Assembly: GCA_031432545.1 (NCBI GenBank) | Contig: JAVKGX010000001.1 | Span: 663,674-727,673, forward strand | Reading direction: 5' to 3' | Source of the DNA: Armatimonadota bacterium | Lineage (GTDB): Bacteria > Sysuimicrobiota > Sysuimicrobiia > Sysuimicrobiales > Sysuimicrobiaceae | Length of the DNA stretch: 64,000 nt | Part shown: piece after piece, positions 9,070-17,276 of the stretch | Position numbering within the stretch: the stretch's first letter is position 1 | How the letters are laid out: each line of letters starts with the position of its first letter | Translations under genes and position numbers: made by a program | The notes under the pieces: model-generated | What the model was told of the DNA's origin: nothing | The model's input: the letters and a program-made list of their open reading frames with translations, nothing else | The model's database searches: none

Positions 9070-9978
9070 GTGGCGGAGGCGTCCGTCCGAGCGCTGCGCG
9101 AGGCCTGCCGCGACGTGCGGCTCGGGGAGGTGCTGGCACGGCACGTCTCCTTCCGGATCGGGGGTCCGGCCGACGTGCTCGTCGTGCCCCGGTCCCTGGA
9201 CGAACTCCGCACCGTCCTACGCGTGCTGTACGCGACGCAGGAGCCCTTCGTGGTCCTCGGCCGGGGATCCAACGTGCTGGTCTCCGACCGCGGTGTGCGC
9301 GGCGTCGTGGTGAAGGTCGGACACGGAGTGGACCGCGTGCGCTGGGACGGGGTGCGCGTGGTTGCCGAAGCCGGCACCGGCCTGCCGCGCCTGGCGCTCC
9401 GTGCGGCCGACCGCGGGCTCGCCGGATTGGAGTTCGCCGCCGGCATCCCCGCGTCCGTCGGTGGGGCTGCAGCGATGAACGCCGGCGCCCACGGGCACAG
9501 CATGGAAGAGGTGATCCGTTCGGTCCGCGTCTTCGGACCGAACGGAGAACGCACCTGGACGTCCGCCGAGATGGAGTTCGCCTATCGGACCAGCCGGCTG
9601 CAGCGTGACCGTGCGGTTGCGCTCGAGGTCGAACTGGAACTCCGGCCGGACGATGCTGCCTCGGTCCGGTCGCGCATGGAGGCGTGGTTGCGGCAGCGCG
9701 CCGCGACGCAGCCGATCGGCCCGCCGTCTTCCGGTTGCATCTTCCGCAACCCGCCCGGCGACGCCGCCGGCCGCCTGATCGATCTGGCCGGCGCCAAGGG
9801 CATGGCCTCGGGTGGCGTGCGCGTGTCTGAGGTGCACGCCAACTACATGGTCAATGCGGGCGGGGGGCGTGCGGAGGACGTCCTGCGCCTGGTGGGCCGG
9901 GTCCGGGAGAGGGTGAGATCGCAGTTCGGCGTCGAACTGGAGCTGGAGGTCAAGTTGGTGGGCGACTTCGGAGACTAG
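9070..9978 (+). CDS. murB: UDP-N-acetylenolpyruvoylglucosamine reductase MurB
   Basis: FAD-dependent reductase that makes UDP-MurNAc from enolpyruvyl-UDP-GlcNAc. The 302-residue protein has the FAD-binding pattern of the family: HVSFRIGGPADVLVVP, GRGSNVLVSDRGVRGVV, AGIPASVGGAAAMNAGAHG and, in the C-terminal domain, PPSSGCIFRNPPGDAAGRLI. The YRTSRL segment marks the type II form lacking the extra E. coli-type insertion. The GTG at 9070 follows a G-rich stretch after murC and is the most likely start. Placement after murC and before ftsQ is typical of Gram-positive division clusters. Confidence 0.95.
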   Translation: MAEASVRALREACRDVRLGEVLARHVSFRIGGPADVLVVPRSLDELRTVLRVLYATQEPFVVLGRGSNVLVSDRGVRGVVVKVGHGVDRVRWDGVRVVAEAGTGLPRLALRAADRGLAGLEFAAGIPASVGGAAAMNAGAHGHSMEEVIRSVRVFGPNGERTWTSAEMEFAYRTSRLQRDRAVALEVELELRPDDAASVRSRMEAWLRQRAATQPIGPPSSGCIFRNPPGDAAGRLIDLAGAKGMASGGVRVSEVHANYMVNAGGGRAEDVLRLVGRVRERVRSQFGVELELEVKLVGDFGD

Positions 9979-9979
9979 C

Positions 9980-10759
9980 ATGCGACGCAGCGCAAGCGCT
10001 TTCGATCCGTCCGACGCCCGCCGCGACGCCCGACTGTCCGCGCTGCGTGCCCCGCGGACGTTCCGCACGCTGCGGTTTGCCGTCGCGATGTGTTTTGTAG
10101 CGGCGGTGTTTTCGTTGCCGGCCTCCGGTGCCTTCACGCTGCGGGAGGTCACGGTGGCCGGCAACCGGACGCTGTCCGAGGCCGAGGTGATCCGGCGCAG
10201 CGGGCTGCGGCCCGGCCGGCCTCTGCGGGCTGCGGACGCAGAGCGGGCGGCCGCGGCGGTGCGGTCGATCCCGCAGGTCCGCAGTGCCGCGGTCCACATC
10301 GCCTGGCCGCACCGCGCGGTCGTCACGGTCACGGAGAGGTCACCCCTGCTTGCCCTGAGCGGGTCGGGGGGCGTGCTGGTGCTGGACGAAGGCGGCGTGC
10401 CGTTCCGACGGCAGGCCCACCCGGACGGACTGGTGCCGTTGACGGTTGGCCTGCCGCTTCCGTGGGTCCGGCTCGGTGAGCCCGTGCCTCATCGCGGCGT
10501 CCGGGAGGTGGCCGCCGCGTTCGCTTCCCTCGATGCCGCACAGCGTTCGCGGATCTCGTCGATGCAGATCGACGTGCACGGCGACCTGGTCGTTCAGACG
10601 GCATCGGGGGTCACCTTGCGGGTGGGCGAACCCGCCGAGCTGGGCGGCAGGATGCGGTTGGCCGAGGAGATCCTTCGCGCGCTGGCCGACCGCGGGATCG
10701 TGGCCCGCGAACTGGACCTGCGGTTCGGCGAGAAGGTGGTGGTCCGACCGGAACCGTAA
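9980..10759 (+). CDS. ftsQ: Cell division protein FtsQ/DivIB
   Basis: Bitopic divisome protein connecting early and late division proteins. The 259 residues comprise an arginine-rich cytoplasmic tail, one membrane segment at about 33-52, then an external POTRA domain beginning FTLREVTVAGNRTLSEAEVI with the alpha-beta pattern ending in VVTVTERSPLLAL. The C-terminal beta domain follows, with QIDVHGDLVVQTASG. The ATG at 9980 is one base after the murB stop. Sequence similarity is spread out, as usual in this family; position before ftsA supports the call. Confidence 0.92.
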   Translation: MRRSASAFDPSDARRDARLSALRAPRTFRTLRFAVAMCFVAAVFSLPASGAFTLREVTVAGNRTLSEAEVIRRSGLRPGRPLRAADAERAAAAVRSIPQVRSAAVHIAWPHRAVVTVTERSPLLALSGSGGVLVLDEGGVPFRRQAHPDGLVPLTVGLPLPWVRLGEPVPHRGVREVAAAFASLDAAQRSRISSMQIDVHGDLVVQTASGVTLRVGEPAELGGRMRLAEEILRALADRGIVARELDLRFGEKVVVRPEP

Positions 10760-10825
10760 CGGCCAGAGGGCACGGCTCAGCTGCCCGTGCCCCCAGACGT
10801 ACTCAAGCAGGAGTCGCCGCGGTGC

Positions 10826-10869
10826 CGTGGAATAGTTCGTGGAAGCAAATGCCCATTTCGTTGCACGAA
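10826..10869. promoter_or_regulatory. Dyad and direct repeat upstream of ftsA
   Basis: The 227-base gap between ftsQ and ftsA holds an AT-richer island. At 10836-10869 there is a 34-base imperfect palindrome: TTCGTG pairs with CACGAA, AA with TT and AAATG with CATTT around a CC centre, giving 13 of 17 paired positions. Its left arm overlaps a direct repeat, CGTGGAA at 10826-10832 and again at 10838-10844 with a five-base spacer. The form suits an operator for a dimeric repressor controlling ftsA-ftsZ, or an RNA hairpin in a leader. No regulator is identified. Confidence 0.5.
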
Positions 10870-10986
10870 CCTCTCGATCCGGGAGGCGGTCTCCTGCAGG
10901 TGTGAGCCGACCGGCTCGGTGACCGGCACCGCCGGGACCGGGGGGTCGTCCCGTGCAGGGCGCGGGTGTAGCCGGGAGGACGCGCT

Positions 10987-12231
10987 TTGACCAAACGGAA
11001 CGCCCTGGTGGGGTTGGACATCGGCACCACGAAGGTCTGTGCGATCGTCGCTGAGGCCGACTCCGACGGCGAGGTGCACATCGCCGGGGTGGGCACGGTT
11101 CCCTCTTTGGGTCTACGCCGCGGTGTGGTCACCGACCTGGACGCGACGACGCGTGCGATCGAAGAGGCGGTCGAGCGCGCCGAGCGCATGTCGGGCTACC
11201 AGGCGCGGTCGGCGTACGTCGCCGTCTCCGGTGAGCACATCGCCTCCCAGAACAGCCGCGGTGTCGTCGCGGTGTCCCGCTCGGACCGCGAGATCGCCCC
11301 AGCCGACGTCGAACGAGTCATCGAGGCTGCGCGCATCGCCGCGATCCCCGCGTCCGACCGCGAGATCATCCACATGCTGCCGCGCGACTTCGTCGTCGAC
11401 GGGCAGGGTGGTGTGCGCAACCCAGTGGGCATGTACGGGACGCGCCTGGAGGTGGAGGCGCACATCGTCACCGGCGCCAGCACGCTGCTGGCCAACCTGG
11501 TGAAGTGCGTGCACCGCGCCGGGCTTGAAGTCGAAGAGATGGTCCTGGAGCCCCTGGCCTCGGCCGAAGCCGTGCTGTCGGCTGCCGAGCGGGACCTGGG
11601 CGTCGTGCTGTGCGACATCGGCGGCGGAACGACGAGCATCGGCGTCTTCTCCGGCGGCGGCCTGGTACATACCGTTGTGCTGCCGCTGGGGGGCAACCAC
11701 ATCACCCACGACATCGCCTTCGGGTTGCGGACCGCGGTCGGCGAGGCGGAAAAGCTCAAGGTGCGCTACGGTGCGGCTGCCTCGTACATGGCGGCCGAGG
11801 GCGAACTGATCGAAGTTCTGATGGTGGGCGGGCAGGAGCCGAAGGTGCTGCCCCGGCGTCACCTATGCGAGATCGTCCAACCCCGCGTGGAGGAGATTTT
11901 GGCGATGGTCCAACTCCACGTCGGCCGGCCGGAGTTCGCACGCCGCATCCCCGCGGGGGTGGTGCTGACCGGCGGGACGGCGTTGCTGCGCGGCATCGCG
12001 GAGGTCGCGGGCGAACGGCTGGGGCTGCCGGCGCGCGTCGGCTACCCGGTGAACATCGCGGGATTGACCGACACGGTCAACAGCCCCGCGTTTGCGACCG
12101 CGGTCGGGCTGGTCGTCCACGCGGCCAGCGGGTCGGGCCACAGCCGGAGGGTGCGCGAGCGCAACGGTTCGATGGACGGAGTCTGGGCGCGGCTGCGATC
12201 GTGGGTCCGCAGCGCGCTCCAAGGAGAGTGA
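10987..12231 (+). CDS. ftsA: Cell division protein FtsA
   Basis: Actin-like ATPase that tethers FtsZ to the membrane. The 414-residue protein opens with [17 protein letters not shown] (phosphate 1), has [16 protein letters not shown] (phosphate 2) and [17 protein letters not shown] (adenosine site), and ends in a short amphipathic, basic-aromatic helix ([12 protein letters not shown]) suited to membrane binding. The start is TTG, supported by GGGAGGA at 10974-10980 six bases upstream. A noncoding gap with the dyad described separately precedes it, so ftsA-ftsZ probably has its own promoter in addition to read-through. Confidence 0.95.
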   Translation: MTKRNALVGLDIGTTKVCAIVAEADSDGEVHIAGVGTVPSLGLRRGVVTDLDATTRAIEEAVERAERMSGYQARSAYVAVSGEHIASQNSRGVVAVSRSDREIAPADVERVIEAARIAAIPASDREIIHMLPRDFVVDGQGGVRNPVGMYGTRLEVEAHIVTGASTLLANLVKCVHRAGLEVEEMVLEPLASAEAVLSAAERDLGVVLCDIGGGTTSIGVFSGGGLVHTVVLPLGGNHITHDIAFGLRTAVGEAEKLKVRYGAAASYMAAEGELIEVLMVGGQEPKVLPRRHLCEIVQPRVEEILAMVQLHVGRPEFARRIPAGVVLTGGTALLRGIAEVAGERLGLPARVGYPVNIAGLTDTVNSPAFATAVGLVVHAASGSGHSRRVRERNGSMDGVWARLRSWVRSALQGE

Positions 12232-12245
12232 TGAGGAGGTCTGCC

Positions 12246-13337
12246 ATGGCCAATCTCGACCGCGACCTGCGCCGGTTCGCCTCCATCAAGGTCGTCGGGG
12301 TCGGTGGGGGCGGCAGCAACGCCGTCAACCGGATGATCAGCGCGGGGCTGCGCGGGGTGGAGTTCATCGCCATCAACACCGACATCCAGGCGCTCGCCCT
12401 GTCGCAGGCCGAACGGAAGATCCACATCGGCGCTAAGCTTACGCGCGGGCTGGGCGCCGGCGGTGATCCCCAGATCGGACGCCAGGCTGCCGAGGAGACC
12501 CGCGACGAGCTGGCCGACACGCTCGAGGGCGCCGACATGGTCTTCGTCACTGCGGGCATGGGGGGCGGGACCGGTACGGGCGGAGCGCCGGTCGTGGCGC
12601 GGATCGCCCGAGAACTCGGCGCGCTGGTGATCGGCGTGGTCACCAAGCCGTTTGCGTTCGAGGGGCGGCGCCGGGCCGCGACCGCCGAGGACGGCATCCG
12701 CGAACTCAAGGAGCAGGTCAACACGCTGATCACCATCCCCAACGATCGGCTGCTGAACATCATCGACGCGAAGGTGAGCATGATCGAGGCGTTTCGCGTC
12801 GCCGACGACGTCCTGCGCCAGGGTGTGCAGGGCATCGCCGACCTCATCACGGTCCCGGGGCTGATCAACTTGGACTTCGCCGACGTGCGCGCGGTGATGG
12901 CGGAGGCAGGCTCGGCGCTGATCGGCATCGGGGTGGCCTCCGGCGAGGACCGCGCGGTTCGGGCCGCGCGCACCGCGATCAGCAGCCCGCTGCTGGAGAC
13001 GTCCATGGAGGGTGCACGCGGCGTGCTCCTCAACGTCACCGGGGGCGTGGACCTGGGTCTCATGGAAGTCAACGACGCGGCCAGGATCATCGCCGAAGCC
13101 GCCGACCCCGACGCGAACATCATCTTCGGTGCGGTGATCGACGACGGCATGTCCGACGACGTGCGCATCACCGTCATCGCGACCGGCTTCGAAGCCGCCC
13201 GGGCCGGGAAGGTGGTCGATGGAGAGGCGGCCGCCGTCGCGCCGACGCGCGTCCCCCCCGCTCCGGGACCGGCCGATGACCAGCCGCGCATGTTGATCGA
13301 CGACTTGGACATCCCCGCGTTCTTGCGCAAGCGGTAG
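12246..13337 (+). CDS. ftsZ: Cell division GTPase FtsZ
   Basis: Tubulin-like GTPase forming the Z ring. The 363-residue protein has the GTP-binding tubulin signature ([15 protein letters not shown]), the N-terminal [13 protein letters not shown] loop, the T7 region with [11 protein letters not shown], and the conserved C-terminal peptide [12 protein letters not shown] that binds FtsA and other anchors. The linker between the globular domain and this peptide is short. The ATG at 12246 is favoured by AGGAGG at 12234-12239; an in-frame ATG at 12231 is possible but lacks a binding site. It follows ftsA by 14 bases. Confidence 0.97.
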   Translation: MANLDRDLRRFASIKVVGVGGGGSNAVNRMISAGLRGVEFIAINTDIQALALSQAERKIHIGAKLTRGLGAGGDPQIGRQAAEETRDELADTLEGADMVFVTAGMGGGTGTGGAPVVARIARELGALVIGVVTKPFAFEGRRRAATAEDGIRELKEQVNTLITIPNDRLLNIIDAKVSMIEAFRVADDVLRQGVQGIADLITVPGLINLDFADVRAVMAEAGSALIGIGVASGEDRAVRAARTAISSPLLETSMEGARGVLLNVTGGVDLGLMEVNDAARIIAEAADPDANIIFGAVIDDGMSDDVRITVIATGFEAARAGKVVDGEAAAVAPTRVPPAPGPADDQPRMLIDDLDIPAFLRKR

Positions 13338-13389
13338 CGCAGGCGGCTACAATGGTGCAGGGCCTCCGGGAGGACCGGGGGCCCGATGC

Positions 13390-14547
13390 TTGCCCATGGA
13401 ACCGGGACCCGCCGCCTTCCACCACCTCGAAGCGCTCGTCCGCCGACACTTCGGCGTCCAGCAGGCCTGGGTAGAAGACGGCGTGCCGGTGTTCGCCGTA
13501 GCCGCAGAACTCGACCTCGACGTGCGCTTTGCGGCGCTGCGACAGGATCTGTTGCCCCTGGGCGCGCTGCCGTTGCTGCGCCGTTCGGGCGATCGACTGC
13601 TGCTGTCGGTGGTTCCGCGCGCCGGGCGGATCCGCGGCAACGGGTGGGTGAACGTCGCGCTGTTCGCCGCTACGGTCGTCACCACGTTCCTGACCGGCTA
13701 CATCGGGTCGCAGCGCTTCCTGTCGGTCCTCCAGCAGGTCCCCGATGCGGTGATCCGCGCCGGCTACTGGCCCAACCCCCTCGTCGATGGGATCGCCTTC
13801 AGCTTGGGGCTGCTCGGCATCCTCCTCGTTCACGAGCTGGGCCACAAGGCCGCCGCACGCGCCCACGGGATCGACGCCAGCTGGCCGTACTTCATCCCAT
13901 TCCCCCCGGTGGTGTTGGGGGCGCTGTCCATCGGCACGATGGGCGCGGTGATCCTCACGAAAGAGCCGGCACCCGACCGCGACGGGCTGTTCGACCTGGG
14001 TGCGTCCGGGCCCCTGGCGGGGCTGGTCGTCGCGATCCCGTTGCTGCTCATCGGGGTGGGCCGGACGGTCGTGCTGGACCTGGAGGCGCTGCGGCCGTAT
14101 CTGGCCGGGCTGCCGACGTTCTTCTTCCCGTGGTCGGTGAGCCGGCTGCTCGCGTTGCGGTTCGGTGATGCGCCCGACGTGGTCTTCTACACGGATCCGC
14201 TGACCGACGCGGCGATGATCGGATTGTTCGTGACCGGGATCAACCTGCTGCCGGCCAGCATGCTCGACGGCGGGCACGTCGTCCGAGCGCTGCTCAGCCC
14301 GCGCTGGCACCGCGCCACGTCGTACGCCGCGGTCGTACTGCTGGCGCTGATGGGGTTGCTGCCGATGGCCCTACTGCTGCTCGTTTTGCTGTCGCGCCCG
14401 CATCCCGGGCCAGCCAACGACGTCTCCCCGCCGTCGCGGTCGCGGGCGCTGATCGGTCTGCTGCTCTTGGTCGTCTTCGTGGCCGCGCTGCCGCTGGACA
14501 ACCTCTTCTTGCTCCCCCGGTTGCTGCTGGGGCTGCTTTGGCCTTGA
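13390..14547 (+). CDS. Site-2 protease family (M50) membrane metalloprotease
   Basis: Intramembrane zinc metalloprotease of the S2P/EGY type. It has the HELGH zinc motif in a membrane segment near residue 150, a cytosolic PFP loop, and a C-terminal NLLPASMLDGGH segment providing the third zinc ligand (the usual NPxPxxxLDGG region, with alanine and serine in place). The N-terminal 75 residues are soluble and resemble the EGY-type extension. About eight hydrophobic segments are visible. Start is TTG at 13390, with ATG at 13396 an alternative; GGGAGG lies about 15 bases upstream, and a TACAAT box at 13348-13353 could serve as a promoter. Substrate is unknown. Confidence 0.85.
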   Translation: MPMEPGPAAFHHLEALVRRHFGVQQAWVEDGVPVFAVAAELDLDVRFAALRQDLLPLGALPLLRRSGDRLLLSVVPRAGRIRGNGWVNVALFAATVVTTFLTGYIGSQRFLSVLQQVPDAVIRAGYWPNPLVDGIAFSLGLLGILLVHELGHKAAARAHGIDASWPYFIPFPPVVLGALSIGTMGAVILTKEPAPDRDGLFDLGASGPLAGLVVAIPLLLIGVGRTVVLDLEALRPYLAGLPTFFFPWSVSRLLALRFGDAPDVVFYTDPLTDAAMIGLFVTGINLLPASMLDGGHVVRALLSPRWHRATSYAAVVLLALMGLLPMALLLLVLLSRPHPGPANDVSPPSRSRALIGLLLLVVFVAALPLDNLFLLPRLLLGLLWP

Positions 14548-15314
14548 CGCCGGACCCACCTCACCCGGCCGCGGTGCGCGTGCGCGATCTGCACAAGCGC
14601 TTCGGTACCCTCGCGGCCCTACGGGGGCTGTCGTTCGAGGCGCTGCCCGGAGAGGTCCTCGGGCTGCTGGGGCCCAACGGCGCGGGCAAGACGACCACCA
14701 TGCGCATCCTCGCGACCTTGCTGCGGCCTACGGCCGGGCGGGCGGAGGTGTGCGGCTACGACGTGGTGCGCGACCCGCACAGGGTGCGCAGCGCGATCGG
14801 ACTGCTGCCGGAGAATGCCGGGCTGTACGGCCGTCTGACGGCGCGCGAGGTCCTCCGCTACCACGGCGCGCTGTACGGCCTGCCGGATCGGACGCTGCGT
14901 GACCGTGTGGACCGCCTGGTCGAACTGCTCGATCTCGCAGGGTTCATCGACCGCCGCACGGAGTCGTTCTCCAAGGGGATGAGACAGAGGGTGTGCCTGG
15001 CGCGCGCGCTGGTCCACGACCCGGACGTGCTGATCCTGGACGAGCCCACCGCCGGCCTGGACGTCACGGCCGCCCGCGCGGTTCGGGATGCGATCCGCCG
15101 CCTGGCCGCCGAGGGCCGCTGCGTGGTCGTGAGCACGCACCTGATGGTCGAGGCCGAGAGGCTGTGCGATCGCGTCGCGATCGTCCAAGAGGGCCGTATC
15201 CGCGCCGTGGGCACCCTCGACGATCTGCAGTCGGCTGCGGACACGGGTCTGGAGGACGTCTTCTTGCGGCTCACGCAGCGGTCCCCGGAGGGACATCGGC
15301 ATGCGGACCCCTAG
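14538..15314 (+). CDS. ABC transporter ATP-binding protein (ABC-2/NatA type)
   Basis: Cytoplasmic ATPase of an ABC-2 exporter. The 258 residues include Walker A LGPNGAGKTTTMR, a Q-loop region LLPENAGLYGRLTARE, the signature FSKGMRQRVCLARALVHDP, Walker B VLILDEPTAGLD and the H-loop STHLMVEAERLCDRV. The TTG at 14538 overlaps the protease gene by ten bases; GTG at 14575 is a later candidate. The stop overlaps the permease start by 14 bases. The pair resembles NatA-NatB sodium or drug extruders, but the substrate cannot be read from sequence. Confidence 0.93.
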   Translation: MALTPDPPHPAAVRVRDLHKRFGTLAALRGLSFEALPGEVLGLLGPNGAGKTTTMRILATLLRPTAGRAEVCGYDVVRDPHRVRSAIGLLPENAGLYGRLTAREVLRYHGALYGLPDRTLRDRVDRLVELLDLAGFIDRRTESFSKGMRQRVCLARALVHDPDVLILDEPTAGLDVTAARAVRDAIRRLAAEGRCVVVSTHLMVEAERLCDRVAIVQEGRIRAVGTLDDLQSAADTGLEDVFLRLTQRSPEGHRHADP

Positions 15315-16509
15315 TGCGGCGCGTCCTCGCCAGCGTGGATTGCACGCGGCACGGACCGTTGCGGCCAAGGAGGTCACCGACGTCGTCAGGGACCGGCGCG
15401 CACTGATCCTGGGAGTCGTGCTGCCGGCCCTGGTGGTGCCGGCGATCTCCCTGGTCCTGCCGATACTGACCGCGCGGCGTGCTGCCGAGCCTGCGGCCGT
15501 AGCCGTCGTCGGAGCCGAGCGTGCCCCTGAGCTGATCGAGACCGCCCGCTCGGCCGGTCTCGTCCGCGTCGTCCCCGTCGCCGATCCCGACCTGGCGCTG
15601 CAACAGGGGCAGGTCGCCGCCATCCTGGAAATCCCCACCGACTTCGCACGGCGGCTTCGGGCCGGGCAGGCGTACGTCGTGCTGCGCTACAACGCCGCCG
15701 AGCAGGCCGGCGAAGAGGCACGGGCCAAGGTCCTGCAAGCGGTCGCCAGACACTCGGTGGACATCATCGATCAGCGGCTGCGCGAGCGGGGCCTGGACCG
15801 CCGCCTGCTCACCCCGATCGAGGTCCGCGAGGAGTTGGTTGCGGCGCAGCAACGGGGCAACCTGTTTGTGGCCATCCTCCTGCCCCTGATCGTCGCGCTG
15901 TGGGCGTTCGGAGGTGGCCTGCATGTCGCTGCGGATCTCGGCGCCGGGGAGAAGGAAAGGGGCACGCTCGAAGGGTTGCTCGTCGCACCCGTGGACCGTT
16001 GGGCGCTGGCAGCGGGCAAGGTGGCCGCAGCGACCGCGATGGCGTGGGTGAGCGTCGCCGTCGCGGCGACGTCGCAGTACCTAGTCTTGGCCTTCGGCCC
16101 GGCGTCCGTCGCCGACCTGTTCGGCCGTCCCTCCTTGACCGCGCCGCTGTTGGCCGTGCTGGCGGGCGTGGGTGGGTTGCTCGCGGTGGCCTTCGCGGCG
16201 GTGCTGCTGTGCGTCAGCCTGTTTGCCCGCTCCATGCGGGAGGCCAACCAGTACGCGATGCCCCTGATGCTGCTCGTGATGCTCTCCGCCTTCGCCACCC
16301 CCGCCCTGGAGGACTGGGCGCGCACCACCGCAGCCGCTTACGCCGTGCCCGTGGTGAACGCGGTGCTGGTCCTGCGGGCGGCTCTGGCGGGCCGCTACGA
16401 CCTGGGCGCGCTGGCGCTGACCTCGGCCAGCCTGGCCGCCTGCGCCGCGCTCGGGGTCGCCGTGGCCGCCTGGCTGGTTTCGCGCGAGTCGGTGGTCCTG
16501 CGCAGCTGA
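15301..16509 (+). CDS. ABC-2 type permease (NatB-like)
   Basis: Membrane partner of the preceding ATPase. The 402-residue protein has one N-terminal membrane segment (ALILGVVLPALVVPAISLVL), a soluble extracytoplasmic domain of about 150 residues, then five or six further membrane segments from about residue 180, the ABC-2 membrane 3 layout of NatB-like proteins. The GEKERGTLEGLLVAP segment after the second membrane helix is characteristic of the family. The ATG at 15301 overlaps the ATPase stop, showing translational coupling. No dedicated regulator is adjacent. Confidence 0.9.
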   Translation: MRTPSAARPRQRGLHAARTVAAKEVTDVVRDRRALILGVVLPALVVPAISLVLPILTARRAAEPAAVAVVGAERAPELIETARSAGLVRVVPVADPDLALQQGQVAAILEIPTDFARRLRAGQAYVVLRYNAAEQAGEEARAKVLQAVARHSVDIIDQRLRERGLDRRLLTPIEVREELVAAQQRGNLFVAILLPLIVALWAFGGGLHVAADLGAGEKERGTLEGLLVAPVDRWALAAGKVAAATAMAWVSVAVAATSQYLVLAFGPASVADLFGRPSLTAPLLAVLAGVGGLLAVAFAAVLLCVSLFARSMREANQYAMPLMLLVMLSAFATPALEDWARTTAAAYAVPVVNAVLVLRAALAGRYDLGALALTSASLAACAALGVAVAAWLVSRESVVLRS

Positions 16510-16595
16510 GCCGCGAACGGGGCCGAAAACACGAGCGCCGCCGCCTCCGCTGGCCCGCCCGCCTCTCCACCGGGGCTCAGCACGGCCGGGGCGGA

Positions 16596-16632
16596 TTGAC
16601 CCGCCGCTGAGACCCGCCCACAATATGTTGTG
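16596..16632 (+). promoter_or_regulatory. nrdR-nrdJ promoter overlapped by a NrdR-box-like dyad
   Basis: A -35 element TTGACC (16596-16601) is followed after 17 bases by CACAAT (16619-16624) as -10. The -10 forms the left half of CACAATATGTTGTG (16619-16632), with perfect CACAA/TTGTG arms. This closely matches the known NrdR box consensus, and the first gene downstream is nrdR itself. A weaker dyad around AGATCT (16655-16660) lies 32 bases further, close to the roughly three-turn spacing common for paired NrdR boxes. Inference: NrdR autorepresses the operon by occluding the promoter. Confidence 0.7.
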
Positions 16633-16717
16633 CTGTCGGCAGGAGTCTGCAACCAGATCTAGAAAGAGAGAAGGCCAGCGCCAACGGCCGTCGGAGAGCC
16701 CGAAAGGAATCCAGCGG

Positions 16718-17251
16718 ATGCGCTGCCCGTACTGCGGAAGTGAGGACAGCCGGGTCCTGGACTCCCGGCCGGTCGAAGGCGGCAGCTCGATCCGCCGCCG
16801 CCGTGAGTGTGTGTCGTGCGCCAGGCGGTTTACGACCTACGAGCGCGTGGACGTGGCGCCCCTCGCGGTTCTCAAGCGGGACGGTCGTCGCGAACCCTTC
16901 GACCGCAACAAGATCCTGGCCGGCCTGATGCGGGCACGGGGCAAACGCCCCATCGCCACCGAGACGCTGGAGGAACTGGCGGCCGAGGTGGAGCGCACGA
17001 TCCGCCACCGGGGGGAGGCCGAAGTGTCGTCGGCGCTGATCGGCGAGCTGGTGATGGACAGACTGCGGCTGGTCGACGACGTCGCCTTCGTGCGGTTCGC
17101 CTCGGAGTACCGGCGCTTCGCAGACGCCGACAGCATCGTCGAGGAGGTCGAGCGGTTGCGTGCGCGCAGGGAACGCGAGGAGCGGCTGCGGCGCCAGGTG
17201 CCGCTGCTGCCGCTGGCTGAGGCGAAGGCCAAGATCAACGGGCGCCACTAG
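16718..17251 (+). CDS. nrdR: Ribonucleotide reductase transcriptional repressor NrdR
   Basis: Nucleotide-sensing repressor of ribonucleotide reductase genes. The 177-residue protein has the N-terminal zinc ribbon (MRCPYCGSEDSRVLDSRP then RRRRECVSCARRFTTYERV) and an ATP-cone (VLKRDGRREPFDRNKILAGL). The C-terminal tail after residue 145 is charged and slightly longer than usual. The ATG at 16718 gives the exact family N-terminus. It is the first gene of a two-gene operon with nrdJ, 25 bases apart, and a matching operator lies upstream, so it probably represses itself and the reductase. Confidence 0.96.
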   Translation: MRCPYCGSEDSRVLDSRPVEGGSSIRRRRECVSCARRFTTYERVDVAPLAVLKRDGRREPFDRNKILAGLMRARGKRPIATETLEELAAEVERTIRHRGEAEVSSALIGELVMDRLRLVDDVAFVRFASEYRRFADADSIVEEVERLRARREREERLRRQVPLLPLAEAKAKINGRH

Positions 17252-17276
17252 CGATTCTCGCCACGGAGGTCTTAGG

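Noticed and set aside
10787..10990. Possible small gene between ftsQ and ftsA
   Set aside because: No ribosome binding site, odd composition and overlap with the dyad and the ftsA start region; noncoding regulatory DNA is more likely.
16510..16595. Cobalamin riboswitch upstream of the B12-dependent reductase
   Set aside because: No B12-box-like sequence or long leader is visible; a promoter with a NrdR-type dyad explains the gap.
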